DNA of 30,057 nt, taken from the NCBI GenBank assembly GCA_003577005.1, contig QEUW01000175.1:1-30057 (forward strand), written 5' to 3'. Numbering within the stretch: position 1 is the stretch's first letter; each line of letters opens with the position of its first letter. Positions 14,519-23,405 of the stretch are shown here, piece by piece. The notes under the pieces were generated by a model. That model did not search any database. It saw nothing but the letters and a program-made list of their open reading frames with translations, and was not told where the DNA came from. Origin of the DNA: Chloroflexota bacterium (GTDB lineage: Bacteria > Chloroflexota > Anaerolineae > Caldilineales > Caldilineaceae). Made by a program: the position numbers and the translations under genes.

Positions 14519-14851
14519 GACCACCCTAGAAACAGAAGAGCACCCGGCTACCTGGGTAGCCGGCCAGCATCATAGATGCAGCATACCATCTCCATCCTAT
14601 TCGGTCAAGCCGGCTGCTTTGTCAGGGTGTGTCCAGGATTGGGGGCGAAGCGACGAGCCCCTCTCCGGCCCCGGGCGCCCGCTGGGCGCGGAATGCGGGT
14701 TCTGTGGTTGCCCCAAATTTCGGACGCACCCGCTTTGTCAGGGTTCGGAGACTGCGGATTGAGCAGGTTCGGGGGAGGCAGTGCGGATTACAGCCGATGT
14801 GCATTGCGCCAATCAGCAGTTGTGTCCATGCGAAGAAGAAGGGTGGCCTCG
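14519..14851. other. Gene-free spacer with a 13-bp direct repeat
   Basis: No convincing gene is seen in these 333 bases; overlapping open frames have no recognisable motifs. The 13-mer GCTTTGTCAGGGT occurs at 14616-14628 and 14732-14744. A GC-rich block at about 14640-14700 contains several small inverted pieces (for example GGGCGCCC). The promoter of the exosortase gene should lie at the left end, but I find no good box pair. Confidence 0.5.
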
Positions 14852-16675
14852 CTAGATGTACCCTCGCGCACGCGCCAGTTGAACCAATTGGCGTCGACGC
14901 TCTTCGCGTGAATTAGAACGGCTGTGGGAGAGCCCAAAACGACGGTAGACCAGCGTGATATAGTTGCGGACATTGGCGACGCTGCAACCGACCTGGGCGG
15001 CGATCTCCTCGCGCGAGGAGCCATTGACGTAGAGGCCAAAGACAGCCAGCGCTGTTGGATTGGGTTTGCGCCGTTTTGGGGCGGTGGTAAGCTCAGTCTC
15101 GAGTTCGTGAAAACGCTCGCGGCGGAGTTTGCCATTTTGGAGCAGCGTTGTCAGCACGCGCCTGCTCGGTGTATCAGCCAGATGATCCAGCTCATGCGCG
15201 TCTCGCCCCGCGATCAGGCGCAAAATCCGCTGGGTGTGGAGCTGTACATTCGGATTTTGATGCTGGGTGTTACGCTGTAAGACTTGCACCCCCGCTGCCC
15301 CGAGTTGATAGGTAAACATGCGCTCCACCAGGTCGGTGTAAAGGTCCGCAGACAGGGCGTGGATGCAAACGTTGCTGACCAGTTGTGGATGCCACCAATG
15401 GGGGAACGTGTCGATGTTGCGCTGCGCCATCCAGCGCAACGCCGCTGTGAGCTGAGAAAGCGCTTCGTCGGTGCGACCCTGGTGCCACAAGGCCAGAGTG
15501 AGATAGAAGCGGATGGCGCTGGCCGACAGTTCGTCGCCTGATTCCATGTAGAACTCCACAGAGTCGCGCAGCAGCCGTTCAGCAACCCGGACCTCGCCTT
15601 CGATCAGGTTGACTACGGCCAGCCCTACCTGATAGCTCATGGCTTCGCCGAGGTCGGCACTGCGCAGCGAGGCGTGGAGCAGAAGCCGCGCCTCGCTCAA
15701 CCGTTCCTGCAAGATGTAGAGCCAGGCCAGCTGTACATCGACCCAGGGGGCGTGGCGCTGGTAGCCGATCTCATCCACCACCGTGCGCGTGCTGGCGTAC
15801 CAGGCTTCGGCAGCCGCAAAATCGCCTGCTGCACGCGCCAGGTTGCCCAGCAGAATCCGGGCATAGACACGGAAGTTGCTATGTTCTATCTGGTCGGCCT
15901 TGGCTAGATATTCATGGCCAACCTGCATAGCTTGCCGGAGGCGGCCCTGGTACCAATACAGATGAAGTTCTGCGTTTAAGATGCGTAGCCATGCCAGCAC
16001 CCCTAACTTCCCCATCCGAAAACATGCTTTCGCCACTTCAAGCTTTGCCTCGGCCTCGACATAATTGCCCAGATGCACCAGTGCGCTGGCCATGCGGGTC
16101 AGGGCACGGCATTGCCCGGCAATATCCTGGACTGTCTGGTAGACGGCGTAGGCTCGCTGGCAGTAGTCAACGGTGGCAGCCAGTTTGCCGTAATCAGGGC
16201 TGATGTCGGCCAGGTAGAGGTAGAACTGGCCATGAAGCCGCAGATCATCCAACGATCCGTTCTGGATAAAGGGTTCGATCACATCGTGCAAATAATGGTG
16301 GGCGGCGCGGACATTATCCTGCCGGAAGTAGAGATCGACGATTGCCAGGCCGGCTTTCACCGCTTGCGTGACATCCTGCCGGGCTACCAAGAAAGAATGA
16401 TAGGCGCGTTCCAGCAAGTTGAGTGCATCATCCAGCTGGCCCATGCGCGCCCGGACAAGGCCGGTGATATACATCAGGTCACAATTTTCATCGATCTGTT
16501 CGGCTGGAAATGCGGCTAGCAATGTCGCAACTTCGCTGGCCCGGCCATCGTCCAACAGGGTTGGTGTATGGGCTGCCAGGAGGAGGGCAGCCTCGTCAAA
16601 GTTGCGCCGTTCCAATAGCATCCGAATAGACGATAGAATGACCCGCAGCTCGGCGGGGAGTTGCTGAGAAGTCAT
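14852..16675 (-). CDS. TPR-repeat transcriptional regulator with a C-terminal LuxR-type HTH
   Basis: From the ATG at 16675 the protein has 607 residues. Nearly all of it is helical repeat sequence of the MalT/LAL type (for example LLERRNFDEAALLLAAH, ARMGQLDDALNLLERAYHSF, LGNYVEAEAKLEVAKACF, AGDFAAAEAWYAS, QERLSEARLLLHASL, HQGRTDEALSQLTAAL). The last 70 residues hold a DNA-binding helix-turn-helix (AVFGLYVNGSSREEIAAQVGCSVANVRNYI, about residues 540-570), close to the GerE/LuxR pattern. No Walker A motif or receiver domain is seen, so it lacks the ATPase found in full-length LAL regulators. AGAGGG lies upstream of the chosen ATG; the frame is open to 16759 but that part is unlike a protein domain. 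Signal and target genes are unknown. Confidence 0.8.
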   Translation of the reverse strand: MTSQQLPAELRVILSSIRMLLERRNFDEAALLLAAHTPTLLDDGRASEVATLLAAFPAEQIDENCDLMYITGLVRARMGQLDDALNLLERAYHSFLVARQDVTQAVKAGLAIVDLYFRQDNVRAAHHYLHDVIEPFIQNGSLDDLRLHGQFYLYLADISPDYGKLAATVDYCQRAYAVYQTVQDIAGQCRALTRMASALVHLGNYVEAEAKLEVAKACFRMGKLGVLAWLRILNAELHLYWYQGRLRQAMQVGHEYLAKADQIEHSNFRVYARILLGNLARAAGDFAAAEAWYASTRTVVDEIGYQRHAPWVDVQLAWLYILQERLSEARLLLHASLRSADLGEAMSYQVGLAVVNLIEGEVRVAERLLRDSVEFYMESGDELSASAIRFYLTLALWHQGRTDEALSQLTAALRWMAQRNIDTFPHWWHPQLVSNVCIHALSADLYTDLVERMFTYQLGAAGVQVLQRNTQHQNPNVQLHTQRILRLIAGRDAHELDHLADTPSRRVLTTLLQNGKLRRERFHELETELTTAPKRRKPNPTALAVFGLYVNGSSREEIAAQVGCSVANVRNYITLVYRRFGLSHSRSNSREERRRQLVQLARARGYI

Positions 16676-16752
16676 TGGCCCTCTCGTTGTCTGGGGGGTA
16701 GGTTTGGCCGGGAAAGCACGAATATCCTCGGGCAGCAGGGGATCTGACCGAG

Positions 16753-16772
16753 CCAGCACGCTTATATGCTGG
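16753..16772 (-). promoter_or_regulatory. Inverted repeat enclosing a -10-like box upstream of the regulator gene
   Basis: CCAGCA (16753-16758) and TGCTGG (16767-16772) are exact reverse complements around 8 bases. On the minus strand the enclosed sequence reads TATAAG (16761-16766), a fair -10 box about 85 bases before the regulator start, without a good -35. An operator overlapping the promoter is possible. Confidence 0.3.
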
Positions 16773-17179
16773 AATCATGTCCGGCAGTAGTAAGAAGATC
16801 GCCCAACGCTGGCTATTTTACAGCGAATTCACTTGGCCGGACCTACTTAAAACCTATTGAGGTCCTATAATTGCCCGCTGTAGTCAGCGCTTTCAGTGCA
16901 TCCGTGGACCAGGTCGCAGCGTTACCCGAGCAGATAGGGTCGATCGTGAATCTGTAGCGGCGATATCCACACCGCCGCTACGAAACAAGTACCTCAGTTC
17001 CATGCAAAAAGTGCCGGGATGCCCAAAGGAGGCCAGTGGGCCAAATCTTCCTTCGGTCTGTTCCACTGAAACAGACAAAAGGTGTAACCTGCGCCGTTGA
17101 ATGCGCTGTCTGTTTGGGGCACCGCTGCTGTCAAAGCAGCGGTGAAGAAGTCGCGTACTTCTGCGGGCGATCTATCTTG
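16773..17179. other. Gene-free spacer with small hairpins
   Basis: No gene is supported in this 407-base stretch. It holds an isolated TATAAT on the plus strand (16866-16871) without a -35 partner or downstream gene, an 8-bp hairpin (16954-16961 with 16974-16981), and a perfect 10-bp hairpin (17120-17129 with 17135-17144, loop 5). The last lies 35 bases beyond the tpiA stop and may help to end the glycolysis transcript, although no T-run follows on the minus strand. Confidence 0.5.
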
Positions 17180-17947
17180 CTAGCGATAAAGCGCGCTGGT
17201 GATCTCCACCATCGCGGCATAACTCTCTACCTTCAGCGAGGCGCCACCGATCAGCGCACCGTCGATGTCCGGCTGCTGCATGATCTCGCCGATATTCTTT
17301 TCATTGGTGCTGCCGCCATACAGGATGCAGGTAGCGTCGGCCACGGCTTGGCCGTAGAGTTCGGCCAGCGTCTGGCGCACCACGCCCCCGCAGACCTCCT
17401 GGGCCTGTTGGGCTGTGGCAGCCAGACCGGTGCCGATAGCCCAGATCGGCTCATAGGCGATGACCAGCGCCTGGACCTGCTCGCCGGTCAAGCCGGCCAG
17501 CGCCGCCCGCACCTGGGACCCGACAATCGCCGCCGTTTCGCCGGCCTGGTTCTGCGCCAGCGACTCACCGATACAAATGATCGGGATCAAGCCGTGCGCC
17601 AGCGCCGCTTTGCTCTTTTTATTGACCGTTTCATCGGTCTCGCCAAAATACTGGCGCCGCTCGCTGTGCCCGATGATGACGTAGTCCGCCAGCCCCTGGA
17701 GCATGGGCGCGCTGATTTCGCCGGTAAAGGCACCGCTACGTTCCCAGTGGACATTCTGCGCACCGACGGTCACCGCGCCACCGTGCAGCACGGCCTTGAC
17801 TGCCGGCAAAGCAACAGCAGCCGGACAAACGACGCGTATGACATTATCATACGCCGCCACGGCTTCCTGGATCGCCTGGGCCAACTGCACGGCTTCGTCC
17901 ACCGTCTTATTCATCTTCCAGTTACCGGCCATCATCGGTGTGCGCAT
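17180..17947 (-). CDS. tpiA: Triosephosphate isomerase
   Basis: The 255-residue enzyme interconverts dihydroxyacetone phosphate and glyceraldehyde 3-phosphate in the cytoplasm. All active-site elements are present: N9 and K11 (AGNWKMNKT), H94 (VIIGHSERR), E166 ([11 protein letters not shown], with the flexible loop following) and the phosphate-binding YGGSTNEKN. The frame can be read from a TTG at 17962, but the ATG at 17947 has GAGGAG 7 bases upstream and gives the standard N-terminus. The gene is last in the gap-pgk-hypothetical-tpiA cluster and follows the hypothetical gene after 11 bases. Confidence 0.97.
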   Translation of the reverse strand: MRTPMMAGNWKMNKTVDEAVQLAQAIQEAVAAYDNVIRVVCPAAVALPAVKAVLHGGAVTVGAQNVHWERSGAFTGEISAPMLQGLADYVIIGHSERRQYFGETDETVNKKSKAALAHGLIPIICIGESLAQNQAGETAAIVGSQVRAALAGLTGEQVQALVIAYEPIWAIGTGLAATAQQAQEVCGGVVRQTLAELYGQAVADATCILYGGSTNEKNIGEIMQQPDIDGALIGGASLKVESYAAMVEITSALYR

Positions 17948-17958
17948 GGGGAATCTCC

Positions 17959-18336
17959 TCAATCTGCTTGATTTTTCTGCTCTTCTTCGGCCGGCTCCGG
18001 CGGGGCATTAAAGCGGGCCAGCTCTTGTTCATATTCGGCCTGGTCAAGCCAGCGTCCCCCCTGCACCTGGTGTTCGACTACATTTTTGTTCTGGTCGAAC
18101 CAGAGTTCTACCTCTACCTGGTCAAAACAGCGGTTGCGCCCCGACGTGCTAAACACCTTGCGCGAATAGTACGCATGGTCGCTGCCCTCTTCGGTGAGAC
18201 TCAACTCATTGAGCAAGTCTACCTGTCCGGCGATCGGTTCATTACACCGCCGGCTGAGCAGGTATACGGTGAGCATCCGCTCCCCACCACCCGCTCCACC
18301 GCGGAAGAGATTAGCAAGGCTTTTGAAAAAGTTCAT
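17959..18336 (-). CDS. Conserved-looking hypothetical protein between pgk and tpiA
   Basis: I do not recognise this 125-residue protein. It begins with an amphipathic stretch ([14 protein letters not shown]), then a Gly-rich turn, then a compact alternating beta-rich core ([53 protein letters not shown]) and an acidic C-terminal tail ([14 protein letters not shown]). There is no signal peptide or membrane segment, so it should be cytoplasmic. It contains two cysteines (in SRRCNEP and NRCFDQ). Its position inside the glycolysis operon, 11 bases before tpiA, says it is expressed with glycolytic enzymes. The stop overlaps the alternative TTG of tpiA. A regulator or assembly helper for the neighbouring enzymes would be a guess only. 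Confidence 0.75.
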   Translation of the reverse strand: MNFFKSLANLFRGGAGGGERMLTVYLLSRRCNEPIAGQVDLLNELSLTEEGSDHAYYSRKVFSTSGRNRCFDQVEVELWFDQNKNVVEHQVQGGRWLDQAEYEQELARFNAPPEPAEEEQKNQAD

Positions 18337-18396
18337 GATGATAGAGTGAGAGAGTTAAGAGGGCGAGGTTGAAAGATTGCGAGATTAAGGGGTGAG

Positions 18397-18446
18397 GGAG
18401 ATTGAGAGATTAAAGAGATTATCGTCCGGATAACCTCTCAATCTCC
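18397..18446. repeat. Hairpin of GAGATT-type repeats between pgk and the hypothetical gene
   Basis: A perfect 12-bp inverted repeat (18397-18408 with 18435-18446) encloses a second small stem (TTATC at 18419-18423 with GATAA at 18429-18433). The surrounding 18337-18470 is a purine-rich array of GAGATT/GAGAG units on one side and their complement on the other. In the mRNA it would fold between the two cistrons. Confidence 0.7.
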
Positions 18447-18452
18447 GCTCTC

Positions 18453-19634
18453 TCAATCTCTATCATTCAACACTGCCACGCCGGGCAATTCCTTTCCCTC
18501 CAAAAATTCGAGGCTGGCGCCGCCGCCGGTGCTGATATGAGACAGCTGATCTTCAAGACCAGCCTGCCGTATGGCTGCCGCGCTGTCGCCCCCGCCGACG
18601 ATAGTGGTAGCCCCGTGTAGCCCGGCCAACATGTCGGCAATCGCCACCGTGCCTTGCGCAAAGACAGGGAACTCGAAGACACCCATTGGGCCGTTCCAGA
18701 CAACCGTTCGGGCACCGGAGAGCCAATTCGAGTAATGGGCAATGGTGGCGGGGCCAATGTCCAGCGCCATCCAATCGGCGGGTACATCTTCGATGCTCAC
18801 GACTCTGTTTTCGGCGTCGGCGGCGAACTCGGCCGCCACCCGCAGATCTACCGGAAGCCGAATCACGTCCGCCCCACGTTGCATGAGTTCCGCTGCGATA
18901 GACAGGGCATCGCTCTCCACCAGGCTCTTACCCATGTTGTACCCCATGGCGGCGAGGAAGGTATTTGCCATGCCACCACCGACCAGGATAGCATCGACCC
19001 GATCAAGCAAGTTCTGGATGACGCCGATTTTGTCGCTGATCTTAGCGCCGCCCAAAATGGCGACAAAGGGCTGTTTGGGCGCCTCCAAAGCCGCGCCCAG
19101 ATAGGTGAGCTCCCGCTCCATGAGAAAACCCGCCACCGCCGGCAGTAGCTCTGCCACGCCCACGGTGCTGGCGTGGGCGCGATGTGCGCTGCCAAAGGCG
19201 TCGTTGACAAAGACATCACCCAACTCGGCCAGTTCTTGCGCCATTGTAGGGTCGTTCTTTTCTTCACGTGGGTCGAAACGGGTGTTCTCCAATACCAAAA
19301 CGCTGCCCGGTTGGAGCGCCGCTGCCGCAGTTTTGGCTGCCGGCCCTGTCGTGGTAGACACAAACGTTACGGGCTCGGCGATGAGCGTCGCCAGATGATC
19401 GGCCGTGACTTTCATACTGTACCGGGGGTCTGGCCCGCCTTTGGGCCGCCCCAAGTGGCTCATGAGAATGACCGCGGCGCCCTGCTCTAGCAGATAGCGA
19501 ATGGTGGGCAACGCCGCCCGGATACGGGTGTCATCGGTGATACGCCCGTCATCTGACAACGGCACGTTGAAATCCACGCGTACCAGCGCCTTTTTCCCTG
19601 CCCAGGAGATGGTTTTGATGGTTTTTTTGTTCAT
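18453..19634 (-). CDS. pgk: Phosphoglycerate kinase
   Basis: The 393-residue monomeric enzyme makes ATP from 1,3-bisphosphoglycerate. Landmarks from the N-terminus are [18 protein letters not shown] (substrate Arg), [29 protein letters not shown], the hinge and nucleotide segment [37 protein letters not shown], and the glycine loop [10 protein letters not shown]. Nothing essential is missing. I chose the ATG at 19634 ([22 protein letters not shown]) because the longer frame reads through a repeat array. No clear ribosome site precedes it, and a strong repeat hairpin ends only 7 bases before the start codon, so translation may depend on gap upstream. It lies 90 bases after gap. Confidence 0.97.
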   Translation of the reverse strand: MNKKTIKTISWAGKKALVRVDFNVPLSDDGRITDDTRIRAALPTIRYLLEQGAAVILMSHLGRPKGGPDPRYSMKVTADHLATLIAEPVTFVSTTTGPAAKTAAAALQPGSVLVLENTRFDPREEKNDPTMAQELAELGDVFVNDAFGSAHRAHASTVGVAELLPAVAGFLMERELTYLGAALEAPKQPFVAILGGAKISDKIGVIQNLLDRVDAILVGGGMANTFLAAMGYNMGKSLVESDALSIAAELMQRGADVIRLPVDLRVAAEFAADAENRVVSIEDVPADWMALDIGPATIAHYSNWLSGARTVVWNGPMGVFEFPVFAQGTVAIADMLAGLHGATTIVGGGDSAAAIRQAGLEDQLSHISTGGGASLEFLEGKELPGVAVLNDRD

Positions 19635-19641
19635 AGGATGT

Positions 19642-19721
19642 GGGAGTGGGGAGTGGGGAGTAGGGAATAGGGAACAGGTGACAAGTTGTACACTACTCCC
19701 CAATCCCTACTCCCTACTCCC
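19642..19721. repeat. Inverted heptamer arrays in the gap-pgk spacer
   Basis: Five tandem heptamers occupy 19642-19676 (GGGAGTG twice, GGGAGTA, GGGAATA, GGGAACA). Four inverted heptamers occupy 19694-19721 (TACTCCC, CAATCCC, TACTCCC twice). Pairing of the two arms is mostly Watson-Crick or G-U, so the mRNA would form a long hairpin around a loop of about 20 bases, directly before pgk. Confidence 0.85.
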
Positions 19722-19724
19722 AGT

Positions 19725-20741
19725 TCATATCCCCTGGTCGGCAATGTACTTGGCCAGGTCAGTCACACGGACGCTGTAGCCCCATTCGTTGTCGTACCAG
19801 GCGATAGCCTTGACCATGTTGCCACCGATGACCAGCGTGTCGATGGCGCTAAAGATGGACGAGTGAGTGTTGCCCTTGAGGTCCATGGAGACGAGCGGCT
19901 CCTCGGTGTAGGCGAGGATACCTTTCATGGGGCCGTCGGCGTACTCTTTCATAGCACTGTTGACCTCTTCGACCGTGACGTTGCGGCCCAGCACGGCGGT
20001 AAAGTCCACCACCGAGACGGTGGGTGTCGGCACGCGGAAGGCCATACCGGTAAACTTGCCCTGGAGTTCGGGGATCACCAGGCCGACGGCGCGGGCGGCG
20101 CCGGTAGCCGAAGGGACGATGTTGAGGGCGGCGGCGCGGGCGTCGCGCAAGTCCTTGGCCGCCAGGTCGAGCAGCCGTTGCGAGTTGGTATAGGCATGGA
20201 CGGTGGTGAGAACCCCCTTTTCGATGCCAAACCGCTCGAAGAGAACTTTTGCCACCGGCGCCAGCCCGTTGGTGGTGCAACTGGCGTTGGAGATCACATG
20301 GTGCTCGGCGGGGTGATACTTCTGCTCGTTGACCCCCATGACGACGGTGATATCTTCGCCCTTGGCCGGTGCACTGATGATCACCTTTTTGGCCCCGGCG
20401 GTCAGGTGGAGCGCTGCCTTCTCGCGGGCGGTGAAGAGGCCGGTGCTCTCGACCACGATGTCCACCCCCATATCACCCCAGGGGAGCTGGCTAGGGTCTC
20501 GTTCGGCCAGCACCTTGACACGGTCGCCATCGATGATCAGGTCACCGCCTTCGACTTCGACCGTCCCCCGGTAGACACCGTAGTTGCTGTCGTATTTGAA
20601 GAGATGAGCATTGGTTTCCACATCCCCAATGTCGTTGACTGCCACCAGGTCAAACTCGTCGCGATAGTGCTCCATCAGCGCCTTGGTTACCTGGCGGCCG
20701 ATCCGGCCAAAGCCGTTGATCGCAATAGTTGTCTTTGCCAT
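19725..20741 (-). CDS. gap: Glyceraldehyde-3-phosphate dehydrogenase, type I
   Basis: The 338-residue enzyme oxidises and phosphorylates glyceraldehyde 3-phosphate with NAD. It shows the dinucleotide fold ([11 protein letters not shown]), the catalytic cysteine C155 in SNASCTTN, the catalytic H182 (TVHAYTNSQ), the phosphate-binding [10 protein letters not shown] and [12 protein letters not shown], and the C-terminal [12 protein letters not shown]. Length and motifs are standard for bacterial GapA. The cofactor strand reads AVNDIGD, so NAD use is likely but not proven. A TAAGGAG-type ribosome site sits 7-8 bases before the ATG. The long upstream spacer contains two hairpins that could carry control. 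It heads gap-pgk-hypothetical-tpiA, with yvcK further upstream. Confidence 0.97.
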   Translation of the reverse strand: MAKTTIAINGFGRIGRQVTKALMEHYRDEFDLVAVNDIGDVETNAHLFKYDSNYGVYRGTVEVEGGDLIIDGDRVKVLAERDPSQLPWGDMGVDIVVESTGLFTAREKAALHLTAGAKKVIISAPAKGEDITVVMGVNEQKYHPAEHHVISNASCTTNGLAPVAKVLFERFGIEKGVLTTVHAYTNSQRLLDLAAKDLRDARAAALNIVPSATGAARAVGLVIPELQGKFTGMAFRVPTPTVSVVDFTAVLGRNVTVEEVNSAMKEYADGPMKGILAYTEEPLVSMDLKGNTHSSIFSAIDTLVIGGNMVKAIAWYDNEWGYSVRVTDLAKYIADQGI

Positions 20742-21158
20742 GATCTCTCCTTATGCCTGGTTTTCGTTGCAATCAGCCGGCTTTCGACTGGAAACGCTCG
20801 ATTGCAACGCGAGTGTGGTCAAAATTCTTGTGCAAATTCTCTGCAAAGAACAGAGAAATTTTCCCTAAAGCTAGTCAGTAGTCCGCAGCGCTGAATTAGG
20901 CCCGACGCATTACGGTCTACAAACAGTACGATCTACAAATCGTCACCCTGTTGCCACTGCACCAGGCGTCCCATGCAGACGCCATGCGGTGTTACATCAT
21001 CAAACGATGAGCTGGGTACGGATATTTTCTCGCTGACACGTACGACGGTGGCCGGCGTGCGCTGGAACGGCGGCATCCGCGCCGATTGTACCATAAACTA
21101 TGCGCTGCTCATAGTAGGGAAGCAAACGGTTGCGCGTTTTTGGGTGGGTTGCAGGGTG
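20742..21158. promoter_or_regulatory. Leader and spacer upstream of gap with two inverted repeats
   Basis: This 417-base stretch has no supported gene. CGTTGCAATC (20765-20774) and GATTGCAACG (20800-20809) form a perfect 10-bp inverted repeat 25 bases apart, and TTCTCTG (20837-20843) pairs with CAGAGAA (20851-20857). Both lie within 120 bases of the gap start and could be an operator or leader hairpins. TCTACAAA occurs twice at about 20917-20940. I could not place a convincing gap promoter. Confidence 0.45.
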
Positions 21159-22475
21159 CTACCCAGCGCGCAGTTCGGCGTAGACTTCTATCAGGCGGGC
21201 GGCGAGTTTGTTGGAGCTGTGGCGCCAAGGCTGCGCCTCGTCCACCACATCGCCGGTAAAGAGGCGGTATGGAATTTGCTCATCGGCTGGCGGTAGCAAC
21301 ACCCAGTCGGTTCTAGATGCCGGCGGCCTGGCCGGGTCATAGTTGTGGTTGGCAAGAACGGTGGTAAACGCGTCACCGGCGTGATAGCGCAACTGGCGCA
21401 TGTGGTCTGAGACGGTGTAATCGTCGGTCTCACCCCTTTGGGTGGCGACGTTGCAGAGATAGATACGCGGCGCCGGCGCCGCGCAGATGGCGGCGCGGAT
21501 AGCCGGCACCAGCAGGTTTGGCATCACGCTCGTAAAGAAGCTGCCGGGGCCGGCCACGATCAGATCAGCCTGCAAAATGGCGCGGATGACTTCAGGGTAG
21601 GCGGGCGGAGCATCCGGTTTGAGAAAGACGCGCATGATGCGCCCGCCGGCCTCGGTAATATTGCTCTCGCCTTCGACCACCCGCCATTCATCGCTGCCGT
21701 CGGGCCGGGTAAAACAGACCTCGGCGCAGAGGGTAACGTATTCCAGCGTGCTGGGCAAAACGCGCCCACGCACAGCCAGCACACGGCTACTTTCGGCCAA
21801 CCCTCGCTCAAAGCTGCCGGTGACCGCGGCCATGGTCGTGATAAAGAGATTGCCAAAGCTGTGGCCGGCCAGCTCGCTGCTGTTGCCATCGACATCGCTG
21901 TCGGCAAACCGGTATTGGAAGAGCCGGGTCATCAACTCTTCGGCCTGGCTCAGGGCAGCGATATTGTTGCGAAAATCGCCCGGCGGCAAGACGCCCATCT
22001 GTCGCCGCAGACGCCCGCTGCTGCCGCCGTCGTCGGCAACGGTGACAATGGCGGTAATGTGGTCGGTGTACGCGCGCAGCCCGCGCAGGAGCTGCGGCAT
22101 GCCCGTCCCCCCACCGATAGCGACGATGCGCGGGCTGTTCGTGGTGGTGATCACAGTGGGCGCAGCCAGCGTAGTGGCCGGACGCGACGCAGCACCCTCC
22201 GGCTCTGCTGGAGGATCCGCCGGCGGCGCTGGGGTGGGGAGCGGGGTTGGCAATGGCCGGCGCAGACCATACACCATCAACGCCACCCCCAGGCCGAGCG
22301 CCAACACCGCCAGCCACGGCCAGCCCCACGACGTTCTGACAAGGAGCAATGCCAACCCAAACCCGGCGCTGCTTGCTCCGATAAAAGCCAGAGGAGGCGC
22401 CAATCTGGCCGGCTGAGTACGGGGTGGGGCTTCGCCACCCTCTGCTGCGGAAGCGCGAGTGGATAGGTTGCTCAT
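21159..22475 (-). CDS. yvcK: YvcK-type gluconeogenesis factor (CofD-like) with an N-terminal membrane anchor
   Basis: The C-terminal 330 residues match the YvcK/YbhK family, which resembles CofD (2-phospho-L-lactate transferase): [77 protein letters not shown] and [12 protein letters not shown]. In Firmicutes and mycobacteria YvcK binds UDP-sugars and is needed for growth on gluconeogenic carbon and for cell-wall precursor supply. The first 100 residues here add two hydrophobic segments ([34 protein letters not shown]) and a Pro-rich linker ([14 protein letters not shown]), so this protein should be membrane-tethered, unlike the 320-residue soluble form. It sits upstream of gap on the same strand, 417 bases away. 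The usual rapZ and whiA partners are absent from the window. Confidence 0.9.
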   Translation of the reverse strand: MSNLSTRASAAEGGEAPPRTQPARLAPPLAFIGASSAGFGLALLLVRTSWGWPWLAVLALGLGVALMVYGLRRPLPTPLPTPAPPADPPAEPEGAASRPATTLAAPTVITTTNSPRIVAIGGGTGMPQLLRGLRAYTDHITAIVTVADDGGSSGRLRRQMGVLPPGDFRNNIAALSQAEELMTRLFQYRFADSDVDGNSSELAGHSFGNLFITTMAAVTGSFERGLAESSRVLAVRGRVLPSTLEYVTLCAEVCFTRPDGSDEWRVVEGESNITEAGGRIMRVFLKPDAPPAYPEVIRAILQADLIVAGPGSFFTSVMPNLLVPAIRAAICAAPAPRIYLCNVATQRGETDDYTVSDHMRQLRYHAGDAFTTVLANHNYDPARPPASRTDWVLLPPADEQIPYRLFTGDVVDEAQPWRHSSNKLAARLIEVYAELRAG

Positions 22476-22637
22476 AGCTGTTGCGGATTATAGTTGAAGC
22501 GCAAACGATACGCAACGGTGCGCGGGTGCCATGTTACGCTCACTCAGCCAGCCGGCGCTTCATAAAGAGAGTCACCTCACCGTCAGCTTACCGATCGTGG
22601 TCATGCGATTTTTTGCTTGGGCCGGTGTACCAGCCAG

Positions 22638-23405
22638 TCAACCAGGACCAACCAGGCAAACTGGGGTAGCTTGACCATGCACCATGCGGCGCCAGCGCCA
22701 CGGCTCGTGCAGCAGCCGGTGCAGCCATTCCAGCCCCAGCTGTTGCACCCAGTGCGGCGCCCGCGTGCGGATACCGGCGACAAAATCAAAGGCGCCACCG
22801 ACGCCGATGGCGACCCTGGCCGGCAATTCGCAGCGATGCTGGTCGATCCAGAGGTCCTGGCGCGGATGGCCGTAGGCGACAAAGAGCAGGTCCGGTTGCG
22901 CTGCGGTTAGCCGCTGGTGGATGGCGGGCCACTCGTCATCTTGTGGGCTGCCGCCGTAGGCGCCGGCCACCTTGAGGGGAGGATAGCGCTGTTGCAAGAT
23001 CGTGGCTGTCCGCTCGGCTACGCCTGGCGCCGCGCCCAGAAAATAGACGCGCCAGCCGCGGGCGGCCGCATATTCACACAAGTAATAAATACCATCGGAG
23101 CCGGTCACCCGTTCGCGCAGACGCACCCCGTGCAGACGCGCCGCCAATACCACGCCAACGCCATCGGGCACACAGAGATCGGCCCGGCGTAGGACCGTAG
23201 CGAAGTCCGGGTTGCGTCGGGCATCGACAATAAATTCCGGGTTGACTGTGCAGATCTGGCGGCAGCAAACCGGGCTACCGCCTTGCTCAATCCACCCGGC
23301 GAGTAAGGCCAATGTGCCGGCGAAATCGACGCAATGCACCTTCACCCCCAGAATTTCGACGCTTGTTATCCCCCCCATCTCCCTCATACCCAATGCCTGA
23401 TCCAT
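22638..23405 (-). CDS. WecG/TagA/CpsF family glycosyltransferase (GT26)
   Basis: This 255-residue protein contains the full GT26 pattern: VEILGVKVHCVDF near the N-terminus, TVNPEFIVDARRN, DLCVPDGVGVV, RVTGSDGIYYL, VYFLGAAPGVAE, YGHPRQDLWI, and GVGGAFDFVAG with RAPHWVQQLGLEWLHRLLHEPWR at the end. Family members add N-acetylmannosamine or related sugars to polyprenyl-diphosphate-linked intermediates in the synthesis of teichoic acid linkage units, enterobacterial common antigen or capsule, at the inner membrane face. The start ATG overlaps the stop of the upstream glycosyltransferase remnant (TGATG), indicating coupled translation; later ATGs (23387 and just beyond) are possible. The frame extends to 23474 but that part overlaps the upstream gene. 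It belongs to the 22638-26381 minus-strand block. Confidence 0.9.
   Translation of the reverse strand: MDQALGMREMGGITSVEILGVKVHCVDFAGTLALLAGWIEQGGSPVCCRQICTVNPEFIVDARRNPDFATVLRRADLCVPDGVGVVLAARLHGVRLRERVTGSDGIYYLCEYAAARGWRVYFLGAAPGVAERTATILQQRYPPLKVAGAYGGSPQDDEWPAIHQRLTAAQPDLLFVAYGHPRQDLWIDQHRCELPARVAIGVGGAFDFVAGIRTRAPHWVQQLGLEWLHRLLHEPWRWRRMVHGQATPVCLVGPG

Noticed and set aside
13769..14575. 268-codon plus-strand open frame rich in Gln and His
   Set aside because: Antisense of the exosortase membrane segments, which produces His/Gln-rich nonsense; the minus strand carries the catalytic triad.
16866..16871. TATAAT on the plus strand as a promoter
   Set aside because: No -35 box or TG extension, and no gene follows on the plus strand before tpiA on the other strand.
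17036..17971. 311-codon plus-strand open frame
   Set aside because: Antisense shadow of tpiA caused by high GC content at third positions.
19686..20894. 402-codon plus-strand open frame
   Set aside because: Antisense shadow of gap; it starts inside the heptamer array.
21438..22466. 342-codon plus-strand open frame
   Set aside because: Antisense shadow of yvcK, without recognisable domains.
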